From contig NZ_JAQCNO010000040.1 in NCBI RefSeq assembly GCF_028274965.1, positions 1 through 64,000 of the forward strand: a stretch of 64,000 bases of DNA, read 5' to 3'. Of this stretch, positions 38,230-49,137 are shown one piece after another. The notes beneath the pieces were generated by a model, which worked only from the letters and a program-made list of their open reading frames with translations, made no database searches and was not told the DNA's origin. Source of the stretch: Natronomonas sp. GTDB taxonomy: Archaea > Halobacteriota > Halobacteria > Halobacteriales > Haloarculaceae. Position 1 is the first letter of the stretch. Each line of letters begins with the position of its first letter. A program made the position numbers and the translations under genes.

Positions 38230-40622
38230 CACTCCGCACCCCCGAGGGCCCGCCAGACCGTCTCCGGCGTTATCGGCATGTCGAGGTGCTCGATGTCGAA
38301 CGGTTCGAGCGCGTCGACGACCGCCGACACGACCGCCGGCGCGGCCGCGATCGTCGCCGACTCCCCGACGCCCTTGACGCCGAGGGGGTTGTGCGGGCTC
38401 GGCGTGACGGTGTTGTCGGTCTCGAAGTCCGGCAACTGCGTCGCGTGCGGGACGGCGTACTCGTCCATCCGCCGGGTCTCGAGCGTGCCGTCGTCGCCGT
38501 AGGCGGCCCCCTCGTACAGCGCCGCCCCGATTCCCTGTGCGATGCCGCCGTGGACCTGCCCCTCGACGATCATCGGGTTGATGACCTCGCCGCAGTCGTC
38601 GACCGCGACGTACTCCTCGATCGACGTCTCGCCCGTCTCGGGGTCGACCTCGACGACCGCGACGTGGGTGCCGAAGGGGTACGTGAAGTTCTCCGGATCG
38701 TAGAAGTTCGTCTCCTCCAGCCCGGGGTCCATCCCCTCCGGGAGGTCGTGGCCGAGGTACGCCTCGTGGGCGATCTCCTGGATGTGCAGCGACCGGTCGG
38801 GCGCGCCCTCGATGTGGAACGTCCCGTCGTCGAAGACGACGTCCTCCGAGCTCGCCTCCAGTTGGTGTTCGGCGATCTCCCGCGCCTTCGATCTGACCTC
38901 CCGGGCCGCGCGGGCGATCGCCCCGCCGCCGACCGACGCGCTCCGGCTGCCGTAGGTGCCCATCCCCTGCGGGATCCGGTCGGTGTCGCCCTCGATGACC
39001 TCGATGTCCTCGAGGTCGACGCCGAGTTCCTCGGCGGCGATCTGGGCGTACGTCGTCCGGTGGCCCTGCCCCTGATCGGCGGTGCCGGCCATGACCGTCA
39101 GCGTCCCGGTCGAGTCGAACCGGACGATCGAACTCTCCCAGCCCCCGGCCTGAGAGCCGAGATCGCCCGCCAGCCCCGAGGGCGACAGCCCGGCCGACTC
39201 GACGAAGTTCGCGACCCCGATCCCGAGGTAGCGGCCCTCCTCGCGGAGCCGCTCTTGGCGCTCGCGGAGGTCCTCGTAGCCGACGTGCTCGAGCGCCTTG
39301 TCCATCGCGCGCTCGTACTCGCCGCTGTCGTAGACGAGCGCCGCCGCGCTCTCGTAGGGGAACTCCTCGGGCTGGACGAGGTTCTTCCGACGGAACTCGG
39401 CGGGGTCCATCCCGACCGCCCGCGCGCCGACGTCCATCAGCCGCTCGATCACGTAGATCCCCTCGGCCCGCCCGGCGCCGCGGTAGGCGTCGACGGGTGT
39501 GGTGTTGGTGAACGCCCCGACGACGCGGCAGTGGATCGCCGGCACGGTGTACTGTCCGGACAGCACCGTCGCGTAGAGATACGAGGGCGTCGCGGTGCCG
39601 AACTGCGAGAGCTGTGCGCCCAACCCGGCGTGGGTCTCGGCCCGCACGCCCCGGACCGTCCCGTCGTCGTCGAGTGCGATCTCGGCGGTGGTGTCGTGAT
39701 CGCGGCCGTGGCAGTCCGTCACGTACCCCTCCTGTCTGCTCGCCCGCCACTTCACCGGCCGGCCGAGCTGCATCGAACACCACGCCGTCACCGCCTCGTC
39801 GGGGTAGTGGTAGATCTTGCTGCCGAACCCGCCGCCGACCTCCGGGGCGATCACCTCGATCCGGTTTTCGGGAACGCCGAGCGTCCCGGCCGACAGGAGC
39901 ATCCGGTGGAGATGGGGGTTCTGGCTCGTCATCCAGACGCGCAGCTTCTCCGTTCGGTCCTCCCACTCGGCGACGGCGGCCCGCGGCTCCATCGCGTTCG
40001 GGACGATGCGGGGCTGTCGGAGGTCGACGCTCGCAACGTGGTCGGCGTCGGCGAAGGCCTCCTCGACGGCCTCCTCGTCGCCCAACTCGAAGTCGAAGGC
40101 GACGTTGTCCTCGGCCTCCTCGTGGACCGGCGGGACGTCTTTCTCGACGGCCTCAACCGGCTCCGTGACCTGATCCAGCTCCTCGTACTCCACGTCGATG
40201 CGATCGAGGGCGTCCCGCGCCCGCTGTGGGGACTCGGCGACGACCGCCGCGACCCCGCTGCCCTCGTGGCGGACCTTGTCGGTCGCCAGGATCCGGTACT
40301 GCGGCGTGACGAGCCCCGGGAGCATCCAGGCCGTCGGGATGCTGTTGGGAACGCCGCTGTCGACGACGTCCTCGCCGGTGTAGACCGCGGCGACCCCTTC
40401 CATCGCCTCGGCCTCGCTCGTGTCGATGTCGACGATCCTGGCGTGGGCGTGGTCGCTGCGCCGGATGGCGAGGTGCGCCATCCCCGGCCGCGAGACGTCG
40501 GCCGTGTAGTCGCCCTCGCCGGTCAAAAGCGGGATGTCCTCCCGGCGCTCGACGCCGGAGCCGAATACGCCCTCGGCGTCGTCGGGCTCGCCGACGCCAC
40601 CGCCCTCGGCGGCGTCGCTCAC
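38229..40622 (-). CDS. Molybdopterin-binding subunit of xanthine/CO dehydrogenase family (CoxL-like, form II)
   Basis: AYRGAGR form II signature, GVGESATIAAAPAV, 797 aa. Confidence 0.93.
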   Translation of the reverse strand: MSDAAEGGGVGEPDDAEGVFGSGVERREDIPLLTGEGDYTADVSRPGMAHLAIRRSDHAHARIVDIDTSEAEAMEGVAAVYTGEDVVDSGVPNSIPTAWMLPGLVTPQYRILATDKVRHEGSGVAAVVAESPQRARDALDRIDVEYEELDQVTEPVEAVEKDVPPVHEEAEDNVAFDFELGDEEAVEEAFADADHVASVDLRQPRIVPNAMEPRAAVAEWEDRTEKLRVWMTSQNPHLHRMLLSAGTLGVPENRIEVIAPEVGGGFGSKIYHYPDEAVTAWCSMQLGRPVKWRASRQEGYVTDCHGRDHDTTAEIALDDDGTVRGVRAETHAGLGAQLSQFGTATPSYLYATVLSGQYTVPAIHCRVVGAFTNTTPVDAYRGAGRAEGIYVIERLMDVGARAVGMDPAEFRRKNLVQPEEFPYESAAALVYDSGEYERAMDKALEHVGYEDLRERQERLREEGRYLGIGVANFVESAGLSPSGLAGDLGSQAGGWESSIVRFDSTGTLTVMAGTADQGQGHRTTYAQIAAEELGVDLEDIEVIEGDTDRIPQGMGTYGSRSASVGGGAIARAAREVRSKAREIAEHQLEASSEDVVFDDGTFHIEGAPDRSLHIQEIAHEAYLGHDLPEGMDPGLEETNFYDPENFTYPFGTHVAVVEVDPETGETSIEEYVAVDDCGEVINPMIVEGQVHGGIAQGIGAALYEGAAYGDDGTLETRRMDEYAVPHATQLPDFETDNTVTPSPHNPLGVKGVGESATIAAAPAVVSAVVDALEPFDIEHLDMPITPETVWRALGGAE

Positions 40623-41101
40623 AGGCTCTCACCCCCGCCGTCGGTCGCGACCTGTTCGACCGCGTCGACGATGTTGTGGTAGCCGGTGCACCGACAGAGG
40701 TTCCCCTCGATCGCCTCTCTGATCTCCGCCCGGGAGGGGTCCTCGGCGTCCTCGAGGAACGTCCCGGCGGTCAGCAGCATCCCCGGCGTGCAGAACCCAC
40801 ACTGGAGGCCGTGGTTCCGCTTGAACGACGCCTGCAACCCGGAGAGTTCGCCCTCCTCGGAGAGGCCCTCGACCGTCTCAATCTCGGCCCCGTCGGCCTG
40901 GACGGCAAAGCGCGTACACGACTTGAGCGCGTCCCCGTCGACCCGGACCGTACAGGCCCCACACCGGCCCGTCTCACAGCCGACGTTCGCCCCGGTGTAG
41001 CCCAACTCCTCGCGGAGGGCCTCGACCAGCAGCGTCCGGGCCTCGACCCGCAACTCGTGTTTCTCGCCGTTTACCGTCAACGTGATTTCGTGTTCTGACA
41101 T
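40619..41101 (-). CDS. (2Fe-2S)-binding subunit (CoxS-like)
   Basis: CETGRCGACTV, CGFCTPGMLLTA, CRCTGYHNIVDAV. Confidence 0.95.
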   Translation of the reverse strand: MSEHEITLTVNGEKHELRVEARTLLVEALREELGYTGANVGCETGRCGACTVRVDGDALKSCTRFAVQADGAEIETVEGLSEEGELSGLQASFKRNHGLQCGFCTPGMLLTAGTFLEDAEDPSRAEIREAIEGNLCRCTGYHNIVDAVEQVATDGGGESL

Positions 41102-41567
41102 CGTGGACTCCGTCCGGCGACGCGCTACCTGAAAACGCCGTCGTGGCTCGTGATAACGCGTCCCATCTACCGTACCCACAACGGAGCGGCACTTATAGAT
41201 TTGGAGTGCGCGCCGAGCACGAGGGGCCGAAACTGCTGTCGGGCGCGGCTTCGACACCGATAGCGCGGCCCTAGTAGCGCGGCCCCGCCGACGCCGGAAC
41301 TGCCGGCGGGAACGGTACAGTCTCAGGACGTTTCCGGCCGCCCCGGTCGGTCCCGGGCGGCGACGGGTAGATTATTATCCTCCCGGTCGAACACGCCGGT
41401 GGTGGCGGTGACGAGAGTTACCCCCTCCGAGCCCCTTGTGACGAGGGCACCCTCCCGAGCCACCGTTCGGCGTGCCCGGGTCGACCCGGAGAGCGTCCGG
41501 AACAGAACCAGTCACACCACAGCCTCGGCGTCGGGGGCATCCGGCCGGAGGCAACCCAGTCGGTCGT

Positions 41568-41849
41568 TCAGTCGTCGGAAACGGCGGGGTCGGCGGTCCC
41601 GTCGGCGGCCGCCTCGCCCGTCTCGGTGAGTTCGTAGAGGTTCTGTCTCGCGTCGGCGAAGTAGACGTCCTCGGAGACGATTTCGATGTCCTCGAGCCGT
41701 TCGAGCGCGTACCGAACCGTCCGCGCGGAGAGCATCGACTCCTCGACGATGTCCTTCTGTGTCATCGCGCCGTTGTACTCTAAGACTTTGTACACGAGCT
41801 TCGCGCTGGGCGGGAGGTCAGGCAAGGCTTCCCCGTCAGAATCAACCAT
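41568..41849 (-). CDS. Winged-helix (MarR/ArsR-type) transcriptional regulator
   Basis: SAKLVYKVLEYNGAMTQKDIVEESMLSARTVRYALERLEDIEIVSED. Confidence 0.82.
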   Translation of the reverse strand: MVDSDGEALPDLPPSAKLVYKVLEYNGAMTQKDIVEESMLSARTVRYALERLEDIEIVSEDVYFADARQNLYELTETGEAAADGTADPAVSDD

Positions 41850-41975
41850 CTCTACTGATCAAGACGACCGCCAAGCGTATAAACGTTGATGCAAACGTGA
41901 CAGGTCCTCACCGCCTGCAGCGCCCGGTCGGCGCGGGAGCGAACCGCTTTTGACGACGGGTGATCCAGTGTTGGT

Positions 41976-42293
41976 ATGGCAACCGATACGGCCGATCGCC
42001 GGACCGCCCACATCCGCGGGGTAACGGTGACCGCGATCGCGTGTCTGGCCGGTGTCGCCGCCGCCGTCGTCTCGTCGGCCGTCGCCGCCGGCGCCGACGA
42101 TCTCATCGGGGTCTACGTGCTCAGCGGGGCGATCATTGTGCAGTTCCCGCTCCACCGGGTTGCGGAGGCGGCCGGCGTTGATCTCGACACCGACGACTTC
42201 GGCGCAAAGGACTACCTCTACGTCGCGTTCATGACCTTCTCGCTTTGGTTCGTCTGCTGGGCGATCCTGCTCACGACCGGGGCGAGCTTCTGA
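41976..42293 (+). CDS. Small EMC6-like membrane protein
   Basis: ~3 TM, 105 aa; stop codon overlaps the RLI start. Confidence 0.55.
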   Translation: MATDTADRRTAHIRGVTVTAIACLAGVAAAVVSSAVAAGADDLIGVYVLSGAIIVQFPLHRVAEAAGVDLDTDDFGAKDYLYVAFMTFSLWFVCWAILLTTGASF

Positions 42294-44131
42294 TGGCCGA
42301 CGACAGCATCGCCGTCGTCGATCTGGACCGCTGTCAGCCCGATCGGTGCAACTACGAGTGCGCGAACTTCTGCCCGCCGAACCGGACCGGCGAGGAGTGC
42401 ATCGTCACCCGCGAGGAGCGCCACGACGAGGGCGAACACTACGCCGGCGGGGCCGACCAGATCTCGATCTCCGAGGAGCTGTGTCTCGGCGAGACCTGCG
42501 GGATCTGCGTCGAAAAGTGCCCCTTCGACGCGATCGAGATCATCAACCTCCCGCAGGAACTCGACGAGGAGCCGACCCACCGCTACGGGGAGAACAGCTT
42601 CGCGCTCTACGGGCTCCCCGCGCCCCAGGAGGGTCGCGTGACCGGGATCCTCGGCCCCAACGGGATCGGTAAGACGACCGCGGTCCACGTGTTGGCCGAC
42701 GAGATCACGCCGAACCTCGGTCGCTTCGAGGACGAGCCCGAGTGGGACACCGTCCTCGAGGAGTACCGCGGCACCGAGCTCCAGGGGTATCTCGAGGACC
42801 TCCAGGAGGGCGACGTCACCGTCGCCCGCAAACCGCAGTACGTCGACAGGATCCCCGATACCTTCGACGGGAAGACGAGCGAACTCCTGGCCGGCGTCGA
42901 CGAGCGCGGCGTCGCCGACGACCTCGTCGAACGGCTCGGCATCAAGGCCGTCGTCGACCAGCCGATCGGTACGCTCTCTGGCGGGGAACTCCAGCGGGTC
43001 GCCCTGGCCGCCACCCTCGTCCGGGACGCCGATTTCTATTTCCTCGACGAGATCACGCCGTACCTCGACATCGGACAGCGCGTCACCGCCGCCCGCCTCG
43101 TGCAGGAACTCTCCGCCGAGGGGCGATCGATGCTCGTCGTCGAACACGACCTCGCGGTGTTGGACCTCCTCGCCGACGCCCTCCACGTCGCCTACGGCGA
43201 ACCGGGCGTCTTCGGGGTCGTCACCCCACCGAAATCGACCAAGGCCGGGATCAACCAGTACCTCACGGGCTATCTCGAAAACGAGAACATGCGGGTCCGC
43301 CCGGAGGCGATCGAGTTCGAGGAGCACGCCCCCCGGAGCGGGGGCTACGGCGACACGCTCGTCGAGTACCCACAGGTGCGGAAGTCCTACGGCGACGGCG
43401 AGTTCACCCTCGAGGTCGATTCGGGGGAGATCAGACACAACGAGGTCCTCGGCATCGTCGGGCCGAACGGGATCGGCAAATCGACGTTCGCGAAGCTGCT
43501 CGCGGGCCGGATCGACGCCGACGAGGGCGGCTTCGACGCCGACCTCGACATCTCGTATAAGCCGCAGTACGTCGAGATCGACCGCCGGATGCGCGTCGAC
43601 GCCTTCCTCCGCTCGATCACCGACGAGTTCGGCACCTCCTACTGGAACACCGAGATCGCACAGCCGCTGCAACTCGAGCGGATCATGGAGCAGAACCTCA
43701 CGGACCTCTCGGGCGGCGAGCGCCAACGCGTCGCCATCGCCGCCTGTCTCTCCCGGGAGGCGGACCTCTATCTGCTCGACGAGCCCTCCGCGCACCTCGA
43801 CGTCGAACAGCGCGTCCTCGCGACCCGGGCGATCCGGCGCTACACCGAGACCCACGACAAGACGGCGATGGTGATCGACCACGACATCTACATGATCGAT
43901 CTGCTCTCCGATCGCCTGCAGGTGTTCGATGGGACCCCGGCCGAGCGCGGCCACGCCGGCCGACCGATGGGGATGCGCGAGGGCATGAACGCCTTCCTCT
44001 CGGAGCTCGACGTCACCTTCCGCCGGGACGAGCGCACCGGCCGCCCGCGGATCAACAAGCCCGGCTCCCAGAAGGACCGCGAACAGAAACGCGAGGGCGA
44101 GTACTACTACGCGCCGACCGAAAGCGAATAA
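42293..44131 (+). CDS. Ribosome biogenesis/recycling ATPase RLI (ABCE1)
   Basis: N-terminal Fe-S Cys pattern CGICVEKCPFDAIEIINLP, two ABC domains (GPNGIGKTT, GPNGIGKST; LSGGELQRVA, LSGGERQRVA). Confidence 0.97.
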   Translation: MADDSIAVVDLDRCQPDRCNYECANFCPPNRTGEECIVTREERHDEGEHYAGGADQISISEELCLGETCGICVEKCPFDAIEIINLPQELDEEPTHRYGENSFALYGLPAPQEGRVTGILGPNGIGKTTAVHVLADEITPNLGRFEDEPEWDTVLEEYRGTELQGYLEDLQEGDVTVARKPQYVDRIPDTFDGKTSELLAGVDERGVADDLVERLGIKAVVDQPIGTLSGGELQRVALAATLVRDADFYFLDEITPYLDIGQRVTAARLVQELSAEGRSMLVVEHDLAVLDLLADALHVAYGEPGVFGVVTPPKSTKAGINQYLTGYLENENMRVRPEAIEFEEHAPRSGGYGDTLVEYPQVRKSYGDGEFTLEVDSGEIRHNEVLGIVGPNGIGKSTFAKLLAGRIDADEGGFDADLDISYKPQYVEIDRRMRVDAFLRSITDEFGTSYWNTEIAQPLQLERIMEQNLTDLSGGERQRVAIAACLSREADLYLLDEPSAHLDVEQRVLATRAIRRYTETHDKTAMVIDHDIYMIDLLSDRLQVFDGTPAERGHAGRPMGMREGMNAFLSELDVTFRRDERTGRPRINKPGSQKDREQKREGEYYYAPTESE

Positions 44132-44239
44132 CCCCTCGGCGCCCGCCGTTCTCGGACGCTTTTCGACTCGCCGACCAACGCCCCGCCGGCCGCCGACCCG
44201 AACGCCTGGGTTTATCGCCCCGGCGGGCGAGACGTCTCC

Positions 44240-45538
44240 GTGCGACTCGTTCAGGTCACGATCCCGACCGGCAAGCGCCGGACGGTGCTGAAGCTCCTCG
44301 ACGACGAGGGGATCGACTACGTCGTCACCGACGAGACGAGCGGCCGGAAGTACACCGCCGTCGCGTACTTCCCGCTCCCGACGAACGCGGTCGAGCCGGT
44401 CTTGGAGAAACTCCGCGAGGCGGGGCTCGAACGGGAGGCCTACACCGTCGTCCTCAGCGCCGAAACCGTCGCCTCCGAGCGCTTCGAGGCCCTCAAGGAG
44501 AGCTACGCCGAAACGGAGGACAGCGAGGAGCGCATCGCGAGACAGGAACTCGAGGCCCGCGCCGAGGAACTGGCCTCCGCGCTGCCGACCTACGTGATCA
44601 TGACGGTCGTGTCGGCGATCATCGCCACGGCGGGGCTCCTACTCGACTCCCCGGCGACGGTCGTCGGCTCGATGGTCATCGCCCCGCTCATCGGCCCGGC
44701 GATGGCCGCCGCCGTCGGCACCGTGGTCGACGACGGCGAACTGTTCCGCCGCGGCATCAGCCTCCAGGTCCTCGGCGTCGCGCTGGCCGTCGTCTCCGCG
44801 ACGGCCTTCGCCGTGTTCGTTCAGGCGACGAACCTCGTCCCGCCCGGCCTCGATCCGCTCACGCTCTCGGAGGTCGAAGAACGGCTCTCGCCGAGCGTCC
44901 TCTCGCTGGCCGTCGCCCTCGGGGCCGGCGTCGCCGGCGCGATAAGCCTCACGACCGGCGTCTCCGCGGCCCTCGTCGGCGTGATGATCGCGGTCGCGTT
45001 GATCCCGCCGGCGGCGACGGTCGGGATCGGCATCGCGTACGGCAACCCCACGCTCGCGGTCGGGTCCGCCGTCCTCGTCGCCGTCAACGTGCTCTCGATC
45101 AACCTCGCCGCCATCGTCGTCCTGTGGTACGTCGGCTACCGGCCACAGCAGCTTTTCAAACGCGACCGGGCGAGGATCGCAACGCTGCAGCGCGTCGCCG
45201 TCCTCGTCGTTGCGATCGCGCTGTTGTCCGTGTTTCTCGGCGGCGTCACCTACGATTCCTACCGCGCCGCGACGACGGAACAGGAGATCCGAACCGGCGT
45301 TGCGACCGAACTCGCAGAGCCGACGTACTCGGGGTACGAACTCATCGAGGTCGACGTGGTGACCGACACCGACTACCTGCTGTTTCAGCACCCGACAGAC
45401 GTCGTCGTGACGGTCGGCGTTCCCCCCGACGACCCCCGGCCGGGGCTCGCGACGGCGGTTGCGACCCGCCTCGAGGCCCAACACGGCATCGCGGTCGGCG
45501 TGGACGTCCGCTATCTCGAGGTCGAACGCTCCGGGTGA
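44240..45538 (+). CDS. DUF389/TIGR00341 family membrane protein
   Basis: PATVVGSMVIAPLIGPAMAAAVG core of DUF389; GTG start. Confidence 0.9.
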   Translation: MRLVQVTIPTGKRRTVLKLLDDEGIDYVVTDETSGRKYTAVAYFPLPTNAVEPVLEKLREAGLEREAYTVVLSAETVASERFEALKESYAETEDSEERIARQELEARAEELASALPTYVIMTVVSAIIATAGLLLDSPATVVGSMVIAPLIGPAMAAAVGTVVDDGELFRRGISLQVLGVALAVVSATAFAVFVQATNLVPPGLDPLTLSEVEERLSPSVLSLAVALGAGVAGAISLTTGVSAALVGVMIAVALIPPAATVGIGIAYGNPTLAVGSAVLVAVNVLSINLAAIVVLWYVGYRPQQLFKRDRARIATLQRVAVLVVAIALLSVFLGGVTYDSYRAATTEQEIRTGVATELAEPTYSGYELIEVDVVTDTDYLLFQHPTDVVVTVGVPPDDPRPGLATAVATRLEAQHGIAVGVDVRYLEVERSG

Positions 45539-45625
45539 CGGCCCTCGGGGACCGCTTGAGCGATCGGTCAAACGATCGTTTGACGTTTCGCGAGGTATAC
45601 CACCGAACCGGGTCTCGGTGGGCGT

Positions 45626-46375
45626 ATGCACCGAAAACGGTTCGCCACACTGATCGTTCTCGCGTCGCTCGTTGCGATGGCGCTCGTCGGCGTCGCCGTC
45701 GTCTCGCCGACCGGCGCGAACGCCCCGACGGAGCGCGGTGACAGCACCATCACCGTCAGCGCCACCGGCGAGGCGTCGGCCCCGCCGGATCGCGCCCTCG
45801 TCCGGGTCGCCGTGACCGCGACCGGCGACGACGCCGGGGCGGTCCGTGAGGACATCGCGGCCGACGCCGACGCGCTCCGGGAGGCGCTCGCGGACGCCGG
45901 GGTTGCCGAGGGGGCCTACGAGACGACCGAGTACCGGATCGCAGAGCCCCGCCGCCCGCCGGAGAGACGGGACGGACCCGCCCCCGCCTACCGCGGCGTC
46001 CACGGCTTCGAGGTGACGCTTTCGGACCCCGACCGCACCGGCGCGGTCGTCGACGCGGTGGTCGACGCCGGCGCCGAGATCGAGGGCGTCGAGTTCACGC
46101 TCTCGGACGCCGAGAGGAACGAACTCCGCGGGGAGGCGATCGAGGTCGCGATGGCCGACGCCCGATCGCAGGCCGAGACCATCGCCCGCAACGGCGACCT
46201 CCGCGTGACCGGCGTCCGGCGCGTCGACGCCTCACAGCGCCGGTTCAGCCCCGTCCGGTACGACGCCGAGGCGGGCGACGCTGCGGCCCCGAGCGAGAGC
46301 GCACTCGACGGCGGCGACGTCTCCGTGACCTACGAGGTCACCGTTGGGCACAACGCGACTTCGGTTTCGCCCTGA
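45626..46375 (+). CDS. SIMPL (DUF541) domain secreted protein
   Basis: N-terminal signal/TM then ITVSATGEASAPPDRALVRVAVTATGDDA. Confidence 0.9.
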   Translation: MHRKRFATLIVLASLVAMALVGVAVVSPTGANAPTERGDSTITVSATGEASAPPDRALVRVAVTATGDDAGAVREDIAADADALREALADAGVAEGAYETTEYRIAEPRRPPERRDGPAPAYRGVHGFEVTLSDPDRTGAVVDAVVDAGAEIEGVEFTLSDAERNELRGEAIEVAMADARSQAETIARNGDLRVTGVRRVDASQRRFSPVRYDAEAGDAAAPSESALDGGDVSVTYEVTVGHNATSVSP

Positions 46376-46429
46376 TCGCCCAGCGGGCGCTGGGCGCTTC
46401 GGATCTTTCGGATCGGATCGCCGGCCCAC

Positions 46430-47407
46430 TCAGGACTCGAAGGGCAACTCCGGTTCGTGGCCGACGGCCTCGATCGCGGCCGCGAGGACCGCCTCGACGC
46501 CCTCGCCGGTCTCGACGCTCATGTAGTGGTCCGCCTCGACGTCCGTCGAGCAATCGGACTTGTTGCAGACGACGAGGACCGGGACCTCGAAGGTCGCCTC
46601 GACGTCCGCGAGGAGATCCGACTGCGCGCCGATCGGGTACCCGCACTCGCCGCTGGCGTCGAGCACGAAAAGCACCGCGTCGGCCAGGTGCGTCAGCGCC
46701 GACACCGCCTGCGATTCGATCGCGTTGCGCTCCTCGGCCGGCCGATCGAGCAGCCCGGGTGTGTCGATCAACTGGTACCGGACGTGGTTCCGCTCGAGGT
46801 GGCCGACGTCGATCCGCGTCGTCGTGTAGGGGTAGGCGGCCGTCTCGTTTCGGGCGTTCGTCACCCGGTTGACGAACGACGACTTCCCGACGTTCGGGTA
46901 GCCGGCGACGACGATCGCGGGTTCGTCCTCCCGGATGTCCGGCAGCGTTTTGAGGGCGTCGCGGGCCGCCCCGATCGCCAGCAGGTCGGGCTCGACCTGC
47001 TCCGTCACGTCCGCGAGACGGGCGAAGGCCTGCTTGCGGAGCTTCCGGGCCGTGCCGGTGTCGGCGGTCCGGATCCGGCCGTGGTACTCGCCTCTGATGT
47101 CGTCGGTCTGCCGGGAGGCCCACATCACCTCCGAGAGGTGCTCTCTGAGCCGGTTGACGCCGCCGACGTCCGTGTCCGAAAGCGTCGCGTCCGCGAACTC
47201 GTAATAGAAGTCCCCCACGGTATCGAAATCGGGCCAGGAGGTCACGACGTTGCCGAGGTTGTCCGAGAGGATGTTCGCGGCCGTCTGTAGCATCGACTCC
47301 TGGGCCTCCTTGCCGGTCTTGGCCCGCCCCGCCCGTGCCGCCCGAGAGAACGCCTTGTCGACCAGCTCCTCCGACCGGGGCGTCGTCGGAAGGTCCTCGA
47401 AGTGCAT
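46430..47407 (-). CDS. NOG1 family GTPase
   Basis: VAGYPNVGKSSFVNRVTNAR G1, DTPGLLDRP G3, NKSD G4. Confidence 0.93.
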   Translation of the reverse strand: MHFEDLPTTPRSEELVDKAFSRAARAGRAKTGKEAQESMLQTAANILSDNLGNVVTSWPDFDTVGDFYYEFADATLSDTDVGGVNRLREHLSEVMWASRQTDDIRGEYHGRIRTADTGTARKLRKQAFARLADVTEQVEPDLLAIGAARDALKTLPDIREDEPAIVVAGYPNVGKSSFVNRVTNARNETAAYPYTTTRIDVGHLERNHVRYQLIDTPGLLDRPAEERNAIESQAVSALTHLADAVLFVLDASGECGYPIGAQSDLLADVEATFEVPVLVVCNKSDCSTDVEADHYMSVETGEGVEAVLAAAIEAVGHEPELPFES

Positions 47408-47512
47408 ACCACCGCTTGTGTGTCGCGGCTTATAAGCGGCGTGTCTCCCGCCGACGCGGGTGATTTCGCGGGGTACGGCTCCCGGGCCGACGGGCGGCGT
47501 CGGGGGCCGCGC

Positions 47513-48028
47513 TCAGAGCATCTCCAGGGCGTCGTCGACGGAGAGATCGCCCCGCCGCACCGCGCTCAGCACGTCGCGCCTGTCGTCGCTCTCGGCGCGG
47601 ACCGAGACCTCTTCGAGGGTCACCTTCCGGGACTCGCCGGTGAACTCGGCGAAATCGGTGCCGTCGGCGAGCGCCGTCTCCTTTTTGACCCGGTAGTTGC
47701 CGCCGTCGGTCTCGTAGAGCTCCCCGGGGTGAAAGAAGTACCACTCCTCGCGATCGAACCGGACGCCAACCCGGGGGTTCGCACCGAAGTTCCGCGCGAA
47801 GTAGACGAGCGCCTCGATCTCCTCGCCGGTGAGATAGATCGGATCGCCGGCGGAGGACTTGGCCTCGATCGCGTAGAACGTCCCGCCGTCGCCGGCGAGC
47901 ACGTCGGGCAGCTCCCGCTCCGTTGCGCTCCCCGACGCCGGCGCGCGCATGACCGCGAAGCCGGCCTCGTCGAGCGCCGTCACGAGTTCGCGCTCCCTGC
48001 GATCGCCCTTCGCGTTCGGGTTCGCCAT
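47513..48028 (-). CDS. hjc: Holliday junction resolvase Hjc
   Basis: [45 protein letters not shown]...[15 protein letters not shown]. Confidence 0.93.
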   Translation of the reverse strand: MANPNAKGDRRERELVTALDEAGFAVMRAPASGSATERELPDVLAGDGGTFYAIEAKSSAGDPIYLTGEEIEALVYFARNFGANPRVGVRFDREEWYFFHPGELYETDGGNYRVKKETALADGTDFAEFTGESRKVTLEEVSVRAESDDRRDVLSAVRRGDLSVDDALEML

Positions 48029-48058
48029 CACCGACCGTTCCGTGGCGGGCGGGCTTAA

Positions 48059-49003
48059 ATGACGCCCTCCGGCTCCCCGCCGCGCTCTCGGATCCATCCG
48101 CTTGAGGACCCGCTCGGCACCGACGGCCCTTTCGACGCGGCCCACAAAGCGCCCGGCATGACCGTCGATCCCGACGCCCTCGTGTTACCGGCCTTCGAGG
48201 ACCTCGCCGACCTCCCCGGCGAGGCGACCCCGTGGCACAACGCCTACGACCTCGATCGGTCCGCGTCGATCGACGGCGTGCCGCCCCCGGTCAGGTACGG
48301 GGACCGCGGGGTCGCCGTGGTCCCGACGGGGATCGGCAAGACGGCGGCCGCGACGACGACCGCCGCCCTCTGTTCGAGCCCCCGGATCGACCTCGACGGC
48401 GCGCTCGTCCTCTCCGTCGGCGCGGCCGGGGGCCCGCCGGCGCTTCCGATCGGCTCCGTCGTCGTCGCCGACACGATCGTCGATTGGGACGACAAGTGCC
48501 GGGTCGACCCCGACGACGAGGGCTCACTCGCGTTGAACCCCTACACCGACGAGGGGGCCTTCGAACTCGACGCCGGCTTGCTCGAGGAGGCCCGGGCGGC
48601 CGCCGACGCCGTCGACCTCTCCGAGGGGCCCGACCGCGGAACGCGCAGTTCCGACGCCGCACCGGACCCGCCGACGATCGCGGGCGGGACGAACCTCTGT
48701 GGGGACGAACTCTGGCACGGCCGCGAACTCGCCGCGCAGGCGGCGTGGCTCGTCGAGGCCAACGAGGCCGGACCGTACCGGGCGACCGAGATGGAGGACG
48801 CCGGGACCGCGGCGGCCCTCGAGCGCTTCGGCCGCCTCGATCGGTACCTCAGCGTCCGGGGGATCTCGAACCACGACCGCCCGCCGGCCGGCGTGCCCGC
48901 CCGGGAGTCGCTGCTCGATCCCGGGTTCGAGGCGGGGTTCGGCCCCGCGATCGAAAACGCCGTCCGGGTCGCCCGGAGCGTGATCGAAGACCTCGCGGCG
49001 TGA
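48059..49003 (+). CDS. Purine nucleoside phosphorylase/permease-like protein
   Basis: [46 protein letters not shown]; start codon uncertain. Confidence 0.7.
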   Translation: MTPSGSPPRSRIHPLEDPLGTDGPFDAAHKAPGMTVDPDALVLPAFEDLADLPGEATPWHNAYDLDRSASIDGVPPPVRYGDRGVAVVPTGIGKTAAATTTAALCSSPRIDLDGALVLSVGAAGGPPALPIGSVVVADTIVDWDDKCRVDPDDEGSLALNPYTDEGAFELDAGLLEEARAAADAVDLSEGPDRGTRSSDAAPDPPTIAGGTNLCGDELWHGRELAAQAAWLVEANEAGPYRATEMEDAGTAAALERFGRLDRYLSVRGISNHDRPPAGVPARESLLDPGFEAGFGPAIENAVRVARSVIEDLAA

Positions 49004-49137
49004 CGCGTCGACGGAACGCCCACACGCCCTCGCCGGCGCTCACGGAGGGACGGACGCAGGCGCAGACTCGGGCGCAGCGGAAACAAACGTAGACGCGGAG
49101 GCGGACACGAACACGGCGCGCGAGACCCCGACCCGCG

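Noticed and set aside
38286-40682. 798-aa plus-strand ORF
   Set aside because: Antisense shadow of the CoxL-like gene, which has the AYRGAGR motif
41261-41290. Short direct repeat tagcgcggcccc upstream of the CoxS-like gene
   Set aside because: Only two short copies in a GC-rich intergenic region; insufficient to call regulatory
42218-43954. 578-aa minus-strand ORF
   Set aside because: Antisense shadow of RLI/ABCE1
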